Counted from the first letter of the stretch, positions 1 through 8,888 are shown. The stretch is DNA of 64,000 bases from Mycolicibacterium psychrotolerans (GCF_010729305.1 NZ_AP022574.1:2418001-2482000), one strand, 5' to 3'. Notes: generated by a model from the letters alone, not told the origin. Numbers and translations are program-made.

Positions 1-39
1 ATCGGGAACGTCGCGGCGCCCCGGCGCGTTGCACGTTCA

Positions 40-1089
40 ATGCGCCTTTCCGTCCTCGACCTCGTGCCCGTGCGCTCCGACCAGACCACTTCCGATGCGC
101 TGGCCGCGACCACACGTCTGGCCCAGACCGCCGACCGGCTGGGATACACCCGCTACTGGGTGGCCGAGCATCACAACATGCCCTCGGTCGCGGCGACCAG
201 CCCGCCGGTGCTGCTGGCCCACCTCGCCGCGCACACATCGGCCCTGCGCCTCGGCTCCGGCGGGGTGATGCTGCCCAACCATGCGCCGCTGGCGGTCGCG
301 GAACAATTCGCGCTGCTCGAGGCGGCCCATCCCGGGCGCATCGACCTGGGCATCGGCCGCGCCCCCGGCTCGGACCCGGTGACGTCCATGGCGCTGCGCG
401 GCGCCGCCGGCCGCGACGACCGTGACATCGAGGCGTTTCCCGAGTACCTCGACGACGTCGTCGCGCTGATGAGCGCCAGGGGAGTGCGGGTGGCGCTGCC
501 GCGCGACCTGATGCGGGACAACTACATCCTCAAGGCCACGCCCGCTGCCGCATCCGAGCCGAAGCTGTGGCTTCTCGGGTCGTCGATGTACTCGGCTCAT
601 CTGGCCGCGGCCAAGGGTCTGCCGTACGTGTTCGCCCACCACTTCTCGGGTCAGGGCACCGCGGAGGCGCTGCAGACCTACCGCGACGAGTTCCGGCCCA
701 GCGACCTCACCCCCGAGCCGGTCACGTTCCTGACCGTCAACGCGGTGGTCGCCGAAACACACGACGAGGCAATGCGTCTGGTGTTGCCGAACCTGCAGAT
801 GATGGCGCGGCTGCGGACCGGGGCGCCGCTGGGTGCGGTGGATCTGGTGGAGGACGCCGAGACGCAGCAGCTGGGCCCCCGCGCGCAGGCGGTCATCGAT
901 GCCGGCCTGCGCCAAGCCGTGGTGGGAAGCCCCGCGGAGGCCGCCGAACAGGTGCGCGCCCTGGCCGCCGCGTTCGACGTCGACGAGGTGATGATCCACC
1001 CGGTCGCCTCGGCGCACCGCGGCAACGATCCGGCGACCGCGCCGGCGCGGGAGGCCACCCTGGAGCTGCTGGCCAAGGAGCTGTTCTAG
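40..1089 (+). CDS. LLM-class flavin-dependent oxidoreductase
   Basis: This 349-residue protein is a luciferase-like (TIM-barrel) monooxygenase of the alkanal-monooxygenase type. Typical signatures are the N-terminal strand with LDLVPV, the WVAEHHNMP segment near residues 40-50 and the IDLGIGRAPGSDP stretch near residues 100-112, which shapes the flavin pocket. Family members oxidise small organic substrates with reduced FMN or F420; the substrate cannot be read from sequence. The ATG at the edge of the window is chosen because homology begins at once. It ends tail-to-tail with the deazaflavin reductase, the two stop codons sharing the bases CTAG. Confidence 0.88.
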   Translation: MRLSVLDLVPVRSDQTTSDALAATTRLAQTADRLGYTRYWVAEHHNMPSVAATSPPVLLAHLAAHTSALRLGSGGVMLPNHAPLAVAEQFALLEAAHPGRIDLGIGRAPGSDPVTSMALRGAAGRDDRDIEAFPEYLDDVVALMSARGVRVALPRDLMRDNYILKATPAAASEPKLWLLGSSMYSAHLAAAKGLPYVFAHHFSGQGTAEALQTYRDEFRPSDLTPEPVTFLTVNAVVAETHDEAMRLVLPNLQMMARLRTGAPLGAVDLVEDAETQQLGPRAQAVIDAGLRQAVVGSPAEAAEQVRALAAAFDVDEVMIHPVASAHRGNDPATAPAREATLELLAKELF

Positions 1090-1544
1090 CTTTTCGGCGT
1101 CAGCCGCACCAGCGGGATCTTGCGGCTGGTCCGGCTCTGGTAGCCGTTGTACCGGTTGCTGTTGTCCCGGTTGACCAATTCCCACAGCCGCGGATAGTCG
1201 GGGTCGTCGGCGAGCACCGGCGTCGCGGCGACCGCCAATCTCCGTGGCCCGATGTTGATCTCGATATCCGGGTGGGCCTTGAGGTTGTGATACCAGCCCG
1301 GTGCCCTGGGGTCACCGCCCTTGGAGGCGACGACGTAGTAGTGGCCGCCGTCGGGGAAGTAGGACAGCGTGTTGGTGCGTTGCCGGCCGGTCTTGGCGCC
1401 GACGGTGTGCAGCAGCAGGCTCGGCGGCACGCCGGGCAGCGGGATGCGGTGACCGACCCGGCCGTTGGTGCGCTTGTACAGGCTGTCGTGCACCATCAGC
1501 AGTCGGGTGCCGACGTTCTGCTCGATCCACAGAGCGATGTTCAT
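1086..1544 (-). CDS. Deazaflavin (F420)-dependent nitroreductase family protein (Ddn-like)
   Basis: The 152-residue product belongs to the small split-barrel family that includes M. tuberculosis Ddn, and corresponds to Rv1261c by gene order. Visible family marks are the VGAKTGRQRTNTLSYF segment (about residues 48-63), the VVASKGGDPRAPGWYHNLKA core (about 71-90) that lines the F420 site, and the NRYNGYQSRTSRKIPLVRL tail. Members use F420H2 for quinone or nitro reduction at the membrane. It lies 4 nt after the HIT gene, so the two are probably cotranscribed with the upstream VOC gene. The substrate is unknown. Confidence 0.88.
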   Translation of the reverse strand: MNIALWIEQNVGTRLLMVHDSLYKRTNGRVGHRIPLPGVPPSLLLHTVGAKTGRQRTNTLSYFPDGGHYYVVASKGGDPRAPGWYHNLKAHPDIEINIGPRRLAVAATPVLADDPDYPRLWELVNRDNSNRYNGYQSRTSRKIPLVRLTPKS

Positions 1545-1548
1545 CTGC

Positions 1549-1986
1549 TCAATCCAACTCGGCGGTGTCGATCTGCGCCAGTGCCTCGCGCAACAGCCGC
1601 CCGGTCTCCTCGCGGTCGGAGTCGCGGCGCACCAGCATGCCCTTGGCGAAGGACAACTTGTCGCCGTCGCGGCGCGGCACGACGTGCAGGTGGATGTGGA
1701 ACACCGTCTGGAATGCGGCTCTGCCGTCGTTGATCGCGATGTTGTTGCCGTCGGCGTGCAGGCCCGAAGCCCGTGCCGCCTTGGCGATGCGCTGGCCGAG
1801 CACGGTCATCGCGGCCACCGTGTCGGGCGGGGTGTCGGTCAGGTCGACGGTGTGGCGCTTCGGGATGACCAGCGTGTGGCCGCGGGTGAAGGGCCGGATG
1901 TCGAGGATCGCGAGGTAGTCCTCGTCCTCGTAGATCTTGATGGCGGGAGCCTCGCCGGCGACGACGGCGCAGAAGACGCAGGACAT
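1549..1986 (-). CDS. HIT family nucleotide-binding hydrolase
   Basis: This 145-residue protein carries the histidine triad HIHLHVV (His97, His99, His101) that binds and hydrolyses nucleoside phosphoramidates or dinucleotides. An N-terminal CxxC pair (Cys3, Cys6) suggests the zinc-containing HINT subgroup. Length and order fit M. tuberculosis Rv1262c. It is the middle gene of a VOC-HIT-Ddn-like run with 9-nt and 4-nt gaps. The physiological substrate in mycobacteria is not established. Confidence 0.9.
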   Translation of the reverse strand: MSCVFCAVVAGEAPAIKIYEDEDYLAILDIRPFTRGHTLVIPKRHTVDLTDTPPDTVAAMTVLGQRIAKAARASGLHADGNNIAINDGRAAFQTVFHIHLHVVPRRDGDKLSFAKGMLVRRDSDREETGRLLREALAQIDTAELD

Positions 1987-1995
1987 CCCGCCACG

Positions 1996-2469
1996 CTAGT
2001 GGACGTTCTGCTCCGCCCACTCGCCCAGCCGCTGGTCCCGCTCCTCGGCGGAGACGTCCTCGATGCGCGTCATCACGGTCCAGCGGACCCCGAACGGGTC
2101 GCGCAGGGAGGCGAACCTGTCGCCGGTGGCGAAGTCCTGCGGCGCCTCCCGGACCGTCGCACCCGCGCGGCGCGCCCGGTCCACGACGTCGTCGACGTCG
2201 CTGCAGTACAGCGCGATCGAGAAGCTCGCCACGTCGGCCGACGGGTCAGGCGCCGCGATCTTGTAGGCCTCGGCGGGATCGCCGAGTTGCAGACGGCCGG
2301 TGCCGAAATCCAGTTCGGCGTGGGCGACCGTGCCGCCTGGCCCGTCCATCTTCTCGACGAGCGTGGCGCCGAACACCGCCGTGTAGAAGTCGATGGCCGC
2401 AGCCGCTCCGTCGACGCAGAGGAACGGGGTCAGGCTGGTGTACCCGGAGGGGATGGGGTGTGCAGGCAT
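1996..2469 (-). CDS. VOC (glyoxalase/bleomycin-resistance fold) family protein
   Basis: A 157-residue single-domain protein of the PhnB-like vicinal-oxygen-chelate group. It opens with LTPFLCVDGAAAAIDFYTAV and closes with the DPFGVRWTVMTRIEDV strand typical of these beta-alpha-beta-beta-beta modules. The ATG at 2467-2469 is preferred over upstream codons because homology starts at MPAHPIP. It is divergent from the AraC regulator, with 27 bp between the start codons, so the two promoters must overlap. The reaction cannot be predicted; some relatives bind antibiotics or act as dioxygenases. Confidence 0.82.
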   Translation of the reverse strand: MPAHPIPSGYTSLTPFLCVDGAAAAIDFYTAVFGATLVEKMDGPGGTVAHAELDFGTGRLQLGDPAEAYKIAAPDPSADVASFSIALYCSDVDDVVDRARRAGATVREAPQDFATGDRFASLRDPFGVRWTVMTRIEDVSAEERDQRLGEWAEQNVH

Positions 2470-2496
2470 GCCGTCGAGTTTCGTAGCCTCGATGCC

Positions 2497-3336
2497 ATGG
2501 GGGCTTGGAAAAAGGCGACAGACGAGCCGCCGACACGCGGCGTGGTCGGTCGCCCGGCGAGCTCCTCGGTCTACGACCTGCGGCGATGGGCGCCCAGTGA
2601 GGCCGCCGCGCGGTTCGTCGAGCACTTCTGGTCAGTCACCTGGGACCTGCGCGGCAGGCCGCCGTTCGAGAACACGGTGATCACGTTTCCGTCGTTGCAT
2701 CTGACGCACGAGTGGGGTTCCGATGGCGTGCGGCACGGGTTTTCACTACCGGCCACGCTGGTGCACGGGGTCGTGGCGCAGGTGTTCCGCACCACCATCA
2801 GCGAAGCCGGCGCCGTCGTCGGCGCGCGTTTCCGGCCCGGCGGGTTCACCGCGAGGTTCGGCGGGGATGCCTCGGCGATGACGGGCCGGGTCCTGGCCGT
2901 GGACGACGATCTGTTAGGCGGGCCGGTGACCTTCGCCGACAACGTGAAAGATGCTGCGGCGCAACTGGATGGCGTGATCGGTCAGGCACCCGAGCCGGAC
3001 GCGACCTACCGCGCGGTGACCGGCCTGGTCGACCGGATGCGCGACGACACCGGCATTCATCGCGTCGAGCAGGTGATGGCGCTGTCACCGTGGAGTGCGC
3101 GCACGACGCAACGGCTGTTCCGGCGCTACGTCGGGGTGCCGGCCAAATGGGTGCTCTGCCGCTATCGGCTGCAGAACGCCGCACTGGAGATCGAGACCCG
3201 CGCCGACGTCGACTTCGCCGATCTCGCGGTCCGGCTCGGGTGGTACGACCAGGCCCACTTCATCAACGACTTCCGCGCGGTGCTGGGCTGCACGCCCGGC
3301 GAGTACGCCGCAGCGCACGGCCGGCTCACGCTGTGA
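2497..3336 (+). CDS. AraC-family transcriptional regulator
   Basis: The 279-residue protein has an N-terminal ligand-sensing region of the DUF6597 type (about residues 30-140, with FVEHFWSVTWDLRG and GARFRPGGF) and a C-terminal AraC double helix-turn-helix (about 185-275, with RTTQRLFRRYVGVPAKW and the second-helix signature DQAHFINDFRAVLGCTPGEY). It is read away from the VOC gene with only 27 bp between them, so it may control that operon or itself. Its last 11 bp overlap the convergent glycosylase gene. Confidence 0.85.
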   Translation: MGAWKKATDEPPTRGVVGRPASSSVYDLRRWAPSEAAARFVEHFWSVTWDLRGRPPFENTVITFPSLHLTHEWGSDGVRHGFSLPATLVHGVVAQVFRTTISEAGAVVGARFRPGGFTARFGGDASAMTGRVLAVDDDLLGGPVTFADNVKDAAAQLDGVIGQAPEPDATYRAVTGLVDRMRDDTGIHRVEQVMALSPWSARTTQRLFRRYVGVPAKWVLCRYRLQNAALEIETRADVDFADLAVRLGWYDQAHFINDFRAVLGCTPGEYAAAHGRLTL

Positions 3337-3817
3337 TCGCCCGCCAGGCGGCGAGTTTCGCTTCGAAGGTCCACGTGTGGGCCGGGCTGGTCGACGGCAG
3401 CCGCGTGTACTCCCGCGCCCCGGACATCTCCACCAGCCGCCGGTAGTTGCGATCGGCCGCCGCCCCGTTGAAGTAGACGTGGCTGATGCCCGGATGTGCG
3501 GCGAAGAAGGCCGCGAAGTCGTTGGCCACCATGCTGTCCGGCTCGACGGCGGCGTCGAGGCTGCCGGTGCGGCGGCAAGACTGCAGGACGTCCCAGACCG
3601 CCACCCCGGCCCCGGTGAGCCGGCGGACGCGGTCGTCGTACGGTGCCGTGGCGTCGAAACCGAAGAGCTCGGCCGTGATCCGCCAGAAGGCGTTGCGCGG
3701 ATGCGCGTAGTACTGGTCGGCCTGCAGTGACATGACTCCGGGCATGTTGCCCAGGATCAGTATCCGGGCGTCGGCCGCCGCGAGCGGCGGGAAACTGCGC
3801 ACCGTCGGTGAGGTCAT
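3326..3817 (-). CDS. DNA-deoxyinosine glycosylase (UDG superfamily, family 6 type)
   Basis: A 163-residue base-excision enzyme of the uracil-DNA glycosylase fold. The motif GNMPGVMSLQADQYYAHPRNAFW (in two parts, about residues 23-45) matches the hypoxanthine-DNA glycosylase branch: the first loop holds the catalytic region and YYAHPRNAFW is near-invariant. The C-terminal LPSTSPAHTWTFEAK provides the leucine/proline-type loop. It would remove hypoxanthine or uracil from deaminated DNA. The ATG at 3815-3817 is chosen; an upstream ATG would add six residues. In M. tuberculosis an amidase, as I recall, sits beside the cyclase instead, so this is probably an accessory gene. Confidence 0.82.
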   Translation of the reverse strand: MTSPTVRSFPPLAAADARILILGNMPGVMSLQADQYYAHPRNAFWRITAELFGFDATAPYDDRVRRLTGAGVAVWDVLQSCRRTGSLDAAVEPDSMVANDFAAFFAAHPGISHVYFNGAAADRNYRRLVEMSGAREYTRLPSTSPAHTWTFEAKLAAWRAITA

Positions 3818-3837
3818 GACTCCTGTGTAGTGCACGG

Positions 3838-3843
3838 TAGGTT
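3838..3843 (+). promoter_or_regulatory. -10 box for a leaderless adenylate cyclase transcript
   Basis: TAGGTT fits the mycobacterial TANNNT -10 consensus and ends 6 nt before the GTG at 3850. Transcription would therefore start on the start codon itself. This supports the GTG choice. Confidence 0.45.
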
Positions 3844-3849
3844 GAGCCG

Positions 3850-4977
3850 GTGACCGACGACGTCGATCTCGAGGCGACCGGGCTTCTCGACGGGCTCGAC
3901 GGCAGTGCGCGCGCCGAGCGCGCCGAGCTCATCCCCTGGCTGCTCGAACGGGGGGTGACGATCGAGCAGATCAAAGCGACCACCTCGCCGATGCTGCTCG
4001 CGTCGCGCCGCGTCATCGGTGATGACGGCGTGTACGTGTCCGCGCGTGAGGCGGCGGACAAGCACGGCGTCGAGCTGGAGCTCTTCGAGCGGATTCAGCG
4101 CGCGATGGGCCTGCCGCGGGTCGAGGATCCCGACGCGGCCGTGTTGTTGCGGGCCGACGCCGAGGCGGCCAAGTTCACCCGCGACTTCCTGGCGGCCGGT
4201 ATCGACCCCGACGAGCTGGTGCAGATCACCCGGCTGCTCGGCGACGGTCTCTCGCGCGCTGCGGAGGCGATGCGCTATGCGGCGCTGGCGGCCGTGATGC
4301 ATCCGGGGGCAACGGAATTGGAGATCGCCAAGGCGTCGGAGTCGCTCGTCGCGGGGCTGGCGCCGCTGCTCGGTCCGCTGATCCAGGACGTTCTGCTACT
4401 GCAGCTGCGGCACGTGATCGAGACCGAGGCGGTCAACGCCACCGAACGCGCGGAGGGTCAGCACCTGCCGGGCGCACGGCTGGTGACGATCGCGTTCGCC
4501 GACCTCGTCGGGTTCACCCGGCTCGGGGAGGCGTTGCCGCCCGAAGACCTCGAGCGGCTCGCGCAGCGGCTGGCGGACATGACGCGGGAGGTGGCGGTCG
4601 CGCCGGTGCGCTTCATCAAGACGATCGGCGACGAGGTGATGCTGGTCAGTCCTGAGCCGGCGCCGCTGCTGGAGGCGGTGCTGCGTCTGGTCGACGCGAC
4701 CGACGACGACGGCGACTTCCCGCGGTTGCGCGTGGGTGTTGCCACCGGAATGGCGGTGAGCCGGGAGGGGGACTGGTTCGGCAGCCCGGTCAACCTCGCC
4801 GCGCGGGTGACCGGCGCCGCCCGCCCGGGATCGGTTCTGCTGTCCGAGTCGGCCCGTACGGCGATCGGTGACGACGAGCGGTTCACGTGGTCGTTCGCCG
4901 GCACCCGACACTTGAAGGGATTCAAGTCCGACGTCAAGCTGTTCCGGGCCCGGCACGCAGGGGCAGACGTCGAGTAG
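3850..4977 (+). CDS. Class III adenylate cyclase, pH-sensing Rv1264 type
   Basis: This 375-residue protein makes cAMP from ATP. Residues 1-200 form the helical autoinhibitory domain seen in M. tuberculosis Rv1264, where it makes activity depend on acid pH. The catalytic domain follows with the expected residues: Asp218 in FADLVGFT and Asp261 in IGDEVM for the two metals, Lys257 and Asp308 for adenine selection, and Asn315/Arg319 in SPVNLAARV for the transition state. All are present, so the enzyme should be an active homodimeric adenylate cyclase. The leaderless GTG start is supported by a TAGGTT box. The neighbouring genes differ from M. tuberculosis. Confidence 0.93.
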   Translation: MTDDVDLEATGLLDGLDGSARAERAELIPWLLERGVTIEQIKATTSPMLLASRRVIGDDGVYVSAREAADKHGVELELFERIQRAMGLPRVEDPDAAVLLRADAEAAKFTRDFLAAGIDPDELVQITRLLGDGLSRAAEAMRYAALAAVMHPGATELEIAKASESLVAGLAPLLGPLIQDVLLLQLRHVIETEAVNATERAEGQHLPGARLVTIAFADLVGFTRLGEALPPEDLERLAQRLADMTREVAVAPVRFIKTIGDEVMLVSPEPAPLLEAVLRLVDATDDDGDFPRLRVGVATGMAVSREGDWFGSPVNLAARVTGAARPGSVLLSESARTAIGDDERFTWSFAGTRHLKGFKSDVKLFRARHAGADVE

Positions 4978-5064
4978 CCACTGGGTTTGTCCAGCTCGGC
5001 GAACCTCACCAGACTCTTTTGCCCCGTGAGCTTCTTCCGCCACAAGCGGCGGTCGACTTGTCGG

Positions 5065-5076
5065 TGGTTCGAACCA
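5065..5076. repeat. 12-bp perfect palindrome TGGTTCGAACCA
   Basis: The sequence is its own reverse complement and lies 11 bp upstream of the point where the truncated HNH gene becomes recognisable. Its core GGTTCGAACC looks like a tRNA T-arm, but no tRNA fits around it. It could be a binding site or a scar of the event that removed the 5' part of the HNH gene. Confidence 0.4.
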
Positions 5077-5086
5077 GTGTTCGGCG

Positions 5087-5536
5087 GTCACCGGCGGCGG
5101 ATCCCTGCTCCCGATGGGCGATCTGATCCGGATGGCCTCGCATGCGTTTCACTATCTGGCGGTGTTCGACCAGCACACCAGCCAGGCGTTGTATCTGGGC
5201 CGCACCAAGCGGATCGCCTCTCCGGCGCAGCGGATCGTGCTGCACGCCCGCGACCGCGGCTGCAGCCGGCCGGGCTGCACCGTGCCCGGCTACTGGACCC
5301 AGGTCCATCACGTCACCGACTGGAAGAACGGCGGCAGCACCGACGTCGACGACCTCACCCTGGCCTGCGGCCCGGAGAACCGGATGATCGAGCACACCGA
5401 CTGGGACACCCGCAAAAACCGCCGAGGCCAGATCGAATGGGTGCCCCCACCCGGCCTCGACACCGGCCAACACCGCGTCAACGGCTACCACCACCCCGAA
5501 CGCCACCTCCTCCCCGAAGACGGCCAAGGACCGTGA
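5087..5536 (+). pseudogene. 3' fragment of a DUF222/13E12-repeat HNH endonuclease
   Basis: Only the C-terminal third (about 150 codons) of a family usually 400-500 residues long is present. The reading frame becomes recognisable at VTGGGSLLPMGDLIRMASHA and runs through a complete HNH domain: CSRPGC, then HHVTDW, a glycine-rich turn, TDVDDLTLACGPENRM. It ends normally at 5536. Sequence before 5087 does not encode the DUF222 domain in any frame I can follow. An ATG at 5114 could start a 140-residue protein, but no ribosome site is evident, so I call it a remnant. Such genes are multicopy in mycobacteria and recombine with one another. Confidence 0.75.
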
Positions 5537-5599
5537 AAACCGTTGGCCGCCTGTGGTATCCCCATTACCAGGTTAGCTTCTGGCAGGACGCCGCTCCCG

Positions 5600-7813
5600 T
5601 CACCGCGCAGGCGTGAAACCGCGCAGCCGCAGGCTGTTGCTCACCACGAAGACCGAACTGAACGCCATCGCGGCGCCGGCGATCATCGGGTTGAGCAACC
5701 CTGCGGCTGCCAGCGGCAAAGCGGCGACGTTGTAGGCGAACGCCCAGAACAGGTTGCCCTTGATCGTCGCCAATGTCTTGCGCGACAACCGGATCGCGTC
5801 CGGCACCGCACGCAGATCGTCACGCACCAGCGTCAGGTCGCTCGCCTCGATCGCGACGTCGGTGCCGCTGCCCATCGCGAGCCCGAGGTCGGCCTGCGCC
5901 AGCGCCGCCGCATCGTTGACACCGTCGCCCACCATCGCGACGACCTTGCCCTCGCCCTGGAGGCGTACGACGGTGTCGACCTTCTCCTGCGGCAACACGC
6001 CGGCGATCACCCGGTCGATCCCGACCTGAGCGGCCACCGCACGGGCAACCGCCTCGTTGTCTCCGGTCACCATGATCGGTTCGAGCCCCAGCCGCTTCAG
6101 CAGTGAAACCGCCTCTGCTGAAGTGGGTTTGACGGCATCGGCAACGGTCAGCACGCCACGCGCCCGGCCGTCCCAGCCCACCACCACAGCAGTGCGGCCG
6201 TCTGACTCCGCCGCGTGCGCGGCAGCCGCCACCTCCGCCGGGACCTCACAGCCGCGCTCGTCGAGCAGCCGGATCCGGCCCAGCAGCACGGCCCGCCCGT
6301 CGACGGTGCCCTGCACGCCGAGGCCACGCAGGTTCTCGAACGCCGTCACCGCCGGCAGTTCCCCGAGCTTGTCCCGTGCCCCGGCGGTGATCGCCCGTGC
6401 GATCGGGTGCTCCGACGCACTCTCCACAGCGCCGGCGATGCGCAACACCTCGTCGGGCTGCTCGCCGGCCGCGGCGACCACGTCGTCCAACGTCATCGTG
6501 CCCGTGGTCACCGTTCCTGTCTTGTCGACGATGACGGTGTCCACCCGCCGGGTCGACTCCAGCACCTCCGGGCCCTTGATCAGAATGCCCAGCTGCGCTC
6601 CGCGGCCGGTGCCGACCATCAGCGCCGTCGGCGTCGCCAACCCCAGCGCGCACGGGCACGCGATGATCAGCACCGCGACCGCCGCGGTGAAGGCGGCCGC
6701 CGCCGGTGCACCCGCGCCGATCCAGAACCCCAGTGTCGCAACGGACAAGGCGATCACGATCGGCACGAACACCCCGGAGATCCGGTCGGCGAGGCGCTGC
6801 GCCTGGGCCTTGCCGTTCTGTGCGTCTTCGACCATGCGCGCCATCTGCGCCAGCTGGGTGTCGGCGCCGACCCGCCGCGCGCGCACGACGAGGATCCCGT
6901 CGACGTTGACGGTCGCACCGACCACCTCGTCACCGGGCGCCACCTCGGTCGGCACCGACTCTCCGGTCAGCATCGAGGCGTCCACCGCCGAGCACCCCTC
7001 GACCACCACGCCGTCTGCGGCGATCTTCTCTCCGGGCCGCACCACGAACTCGTCGCCCGAGCCCAGCTGGTCGATCGGAATGCGGTGTTCGGCGCCGTTC
7101 CTGCGGACCGACACCTCCTTGGCGCCCATGTCGAGCAGCGCGCGCAGGGCCGCGCCCGACTGCCGCTTGGCCCGTGCCTCGAAGTAGCGGCCCGCCAGCA
7201 GGAAGGTCGTGACCCCGGCCGCGGCCTCCAGGTAGATGTTGTTGCTCCCGTCGGTGCGGGCGATGGTCAGTTCGAACGGGTGCGTCATCCCCGGCATACC
7301 GGCGCTGCCCCAGAACAGCGCGTAGATCGACCAGCCGAACGCGGCGAGCGTGCCCACCGAGATCAGCGTGTCCATCGTCGCGGCGCCGTGCCTCAGGTTC
7401 GTCCATGTCGCGACGTGGAACGGCCATGCCCCCCAGACCACCACCGGCGCCGCGAGCGTCAGCGACAGCCACTGCCAGTACGTGAACTGCAGCGCAGGCA
7501 CCATCGCCATCGCGACCACCGGCACCGAGAGTGCCAGGCTGATCAGCAGTCGGCGGCGCAGCGCCGCGGCGGGGTCGTCGGCGGGCGCGTCGGCCGCGGG
7601 AGCCTGCTGCGGCAGCGACGCGTGATACCCGGCGCCCTCCACCGCGGCGACGAGCTCGTCGGGCGTCACACCGCCGCCGTACTCGACGCGCGCCTTCTCG
7701 GTCGCGAAGTTCACCGTCGCCGTCACGCCGTCGAGCTTGTTGAGCTTCTTCTCGATCCGGGCCGCGCACGAGGCGCACGTCATGCCGTCGATCGACAGCT
7801 CGACCGAGGTCAT
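5600..7813 (-). CDS. copA: Copper-exporting P1B-type ATPase
   Basis: The 737-residue pump has one N-terminal heavy-metal domain (GMTCASC, Cys13/Cys16), eight predicted membrane helices, the phosphatase loop MLTGES, the CPC metal-binding motif (ACPCALG) of the Cu+ subgroup, the phosphorylated Asp in DKTGT, the SEHPIA nucleotide motif and [10 protein letters not shown]. It moves Cu+ out of the cytoplasm using ATP. The ATG at 7811-7813 overlaps the stop of a 47-codon gene by ATGA, so translation is coupled. With copZ it forms an operon read from a CsoR-type operator at 8217-8233. No csoR gene lies in the window. Confidence 0.93.
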   Translation of the reverse strand: MTSVELSIDGMTCASCAARIEKKLNKLDGVTATVNFATEKARVEYGGGVTPDELVAAVEGAGYHASLPQQAPAADAPADDPAAALRRRLLISLALSVPVVAMAMVPALQFTYWQWLSLTLAAPVVVWGAWPFHVATWTNLRHGAATMDTLISVGTLAAFGWSIYALFWGSAGMPGMTHPFELTIARTDGSNNIYLEAAAGVTTFLLAGRYFEARAKRQSGAALRALLDMGAKEVSVRRNGAEHRIPIDQLGSGDEFVVRPGEKIAADGVVVEGCSAVDASMLTGESVPTEVAPGDEVVGATVNVDGILVVRARRVGADTQLAQMARMVEDAQNGKAQAQRLADRISGVFVPIVIALSVATLGFWIGAGAPAAAAFTAAVAVLIIACPCALGLATPTALMVGTGRGAQLGILIKGPEVLESTRRVDTVIVDKTGTVTTGTMTLDDVVAAAGEQPDEVLRIAGAVESASEHPIARAITAGARDKLGELPAVTAFENLRGLGVQGTVDGRAVLLGRIRLLDERGCEVPAEVAAAAHAAESDGRTAVVVGWDGRARGVLTVADAVKPTSAEAVSLLKRLGLEPIMVTGDNEAVARAVAAQVGIDRVIAGVLPQEKVDTVVRLQGEGKVVAMVGDGVNDAAALAQADLGLAMGSGTDVAIEASDLTLVRDDLRAVPDAIRLSRKTLATIKGNLFWAFAYNVAALPLAAAGLLNPMIAGAAMAFSSVFVVSNSLRLRGFTPAR

Positions 7814-7953
7814 GGTCGGCCCCCGTCGTGCTGGTGCGACACCTCGACCGGGGCCGCAGCCTCCGGGCCGACGGTGTGCCCGACCCACAGCGATATGGCG
7901 AACACCGCCGCAAGCAGCGCGGTGAAGGCGCCGATCCTCGTCGCGGCCGACAT
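7810..7953 (-). CDS. Small single-helix membrane peptide with His-rich tail, between copZ and copA
   Basis: A 47-codon gene fills the gap between copZ and copA. It starts 5 nt after the copZ stop and its TGA overlaps the copA ATG in the sequence ATGA. The product has a short basic start, one hydrophobic helix (about residues 9-26, [18 protein letters not shown]) and a polar end with VSHQHDGG. I know no named family for it. The fit between neighbours and the His pair suggest a role in copper handling, perhaps as a CopA partner. That role is inference. Confidence 0.6.
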   Translation of the reverse strand: MSAATRIGAFTALLAAVFAISLWVGHTVGPEAAAPVEVSHQHDGGRP

Positions 7954-7958
7954 CGCGG

Positions 7959-8165
7959 TCAGCCCGCCAGCTGGTAGCCGGCCTCTTCGATCGCGGCGCG
8001 GATGTCGGCGGCGTCGATGGGAGCGTCGCTGGCGATCGTGACCGTACCGTGGGAGAGGTCGATGCCGACGTCGTGGACGCCGGGGATGTGGCTGAGTTCG
8101 GCGCGCACCGAGTTGGCGCACCCACCGCAGGTCATACCCTCGACGCTGATGGTGGTGGTGCTCAT
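7959..8165 (-). CDS. copZ: CopZ-type copper chaperone (heavy-metal-associated domain)
   Basis: A 68-residue ferredoxin-like HMA domain with the metal motif GMTCGGC (Cys13, Cys16), preceded by strand TTISVE and closed by the [10 protein letters not shown] helix. It binds Cu+ and hands it to the ATPase. A strong ribosome site (GAGGAAAGGA on the minus strand) lies before the ATG. It is the first gene of the copZ-small peptide-copA operon. Confidence 0.93.
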   Translation of the reverse strand: MSTTTISVEGMTCGGCANSVRAELSHIPGVHDVGIDLSHGTVTIASDAPIDAADIRAAIEEAGYQLAG

Positions 8166-8216
8166 GGGAGTTCCTTTCCTCGGGCGGTGTGAAGCGCCCG
8201 CTCACACATGTGTACC

Positions 8217-8233
8217 ATACCCCCCTAGGGTAT
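8217..8233. promoter_or_regulatory. CsoR/RicR-type copper operator
   Basis: ATACCC-CCCTA-GGGTAT is a perfect 6-bp inverted repeat with a 5-bp GC-rich spacer, the pattern recognised by CsoR-family Cu+ repressors. It lies between the divergent copZ operon and the DUF305 gene, so one site could repress both until copper is bound. The repressor must be encoded elsewhere. Confidence 0.75.
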
Positions 8234-8261
8234 TCAACGAGGTTTTGAAGGGAGCGCGACA

Positions 8262-8888
8262 ATGATGTCCACACGCAGACTGCAGGCCGCAGCGGCAGCC
8301 GGGGGAGCCGCTCTGGTTCTCCTGCTGACGGGATGTACCGACAGCACCAGCAGCACCGAGGATGCCGGTGTGTCGGCCACGAACGATCACGGGTCGATGT
8401 CGCACAACGCCGATCCGGCGGCGGCGCACAACGACGCCGACGTCTCCTTCGCCGACGGCATGGTTCCCCACCACCAGCAGGCGATCGTGATGAGCGACAT
8501 CATCCTCGCCAAGCAGGGCATCGATGCCCGCGTGGTCGAGCTGGCCAACCAGATCAAGGCCGCCCAGGGTCCGGAGATCGCGACGATGCAGAAATGGCTC
8601 ACCGCGTGGGGCGCCCCGTCGATGAACCACGAGGGTCACGACATGAGCGATATGGGCATGGGGATGATGAGCGACCAGCAGCTCGAGCAGCTACGGCAGG
8701 CCCAGGGCGTCGACGCCGCGAAACAGTTCCTCACCGGCATGATCGCCCACCACGAGGGCGCGGTGCGGATGGCGCAGACCGAGCTCGACACCGGCAAGGC
8801 CGAGGATGCCAAGAAGCTGGCCCGCGACATCATCGACGCTCAACAGCGTGAGATCGCCACGATGAAGCAGATTCTCGGATCCCTCTAG
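8262..8888 (+). CDS. DUF305 lipoprotein, His/Met-rich, probable extracytoplasmic copper binder
   Basis: The 208-residue precursor has a signal peptide ending in the lipobox LLTGC (Cys about residue 25), then a linker rich in His and Met and two DUF305 four-helix repeats. These carry DGMVPHHQQAI (about residue 66) and TGMIAHHEGAVRMA (about residue 160). The MNHEGHDMSDMGMGMM stretch between them resembles copper-binding loops. It should be anchored outside the membrane. Divergence from copZA across a shared CsoR-type operator supports copper induction. ATGATG gives two possible start codons, 3 nt apart. dtd follows at once. Confidence 0.85.
   Translation: MMSTRRLQAAAAAGGAALVLLLTGCTDSTSSTEDAGVSATNDHGSMSHNADPAAAHNDADVSFADGMVPHHQQAIVMSDIILAKQGIDARVVELANQIKAAQGPEIATMQKWLTAWGAPSMNHEGHDMSDMGMGMMSDQQLEQLRQAQGVDAAKQFLTGMIAHHEGAVRMAQTELDTGKAEDAKKLARDIIDAQQREIATMKQILGSL

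Noticed and set aside
1465..2496. N-terminal extension of the AraC regulator by 344 codons
   Set aside because: The extension is the shadow of the HIT and VOC genes on the other strand; the AraC family starts near the ATG at 2497.
5040..5085. Possible tRNA 3' end around GGTTCGAACC
   Set aside because: The T-stem does not pair properly and no anticodon or acceptor arms can be drawn upstream.
5537..5599. TGGTA-N7-TACCA after copA as a second copper operator
   Set aside because: The arms are only 5 bp, the centre does not fit CsoR sites, and the position is downstream of the operon.
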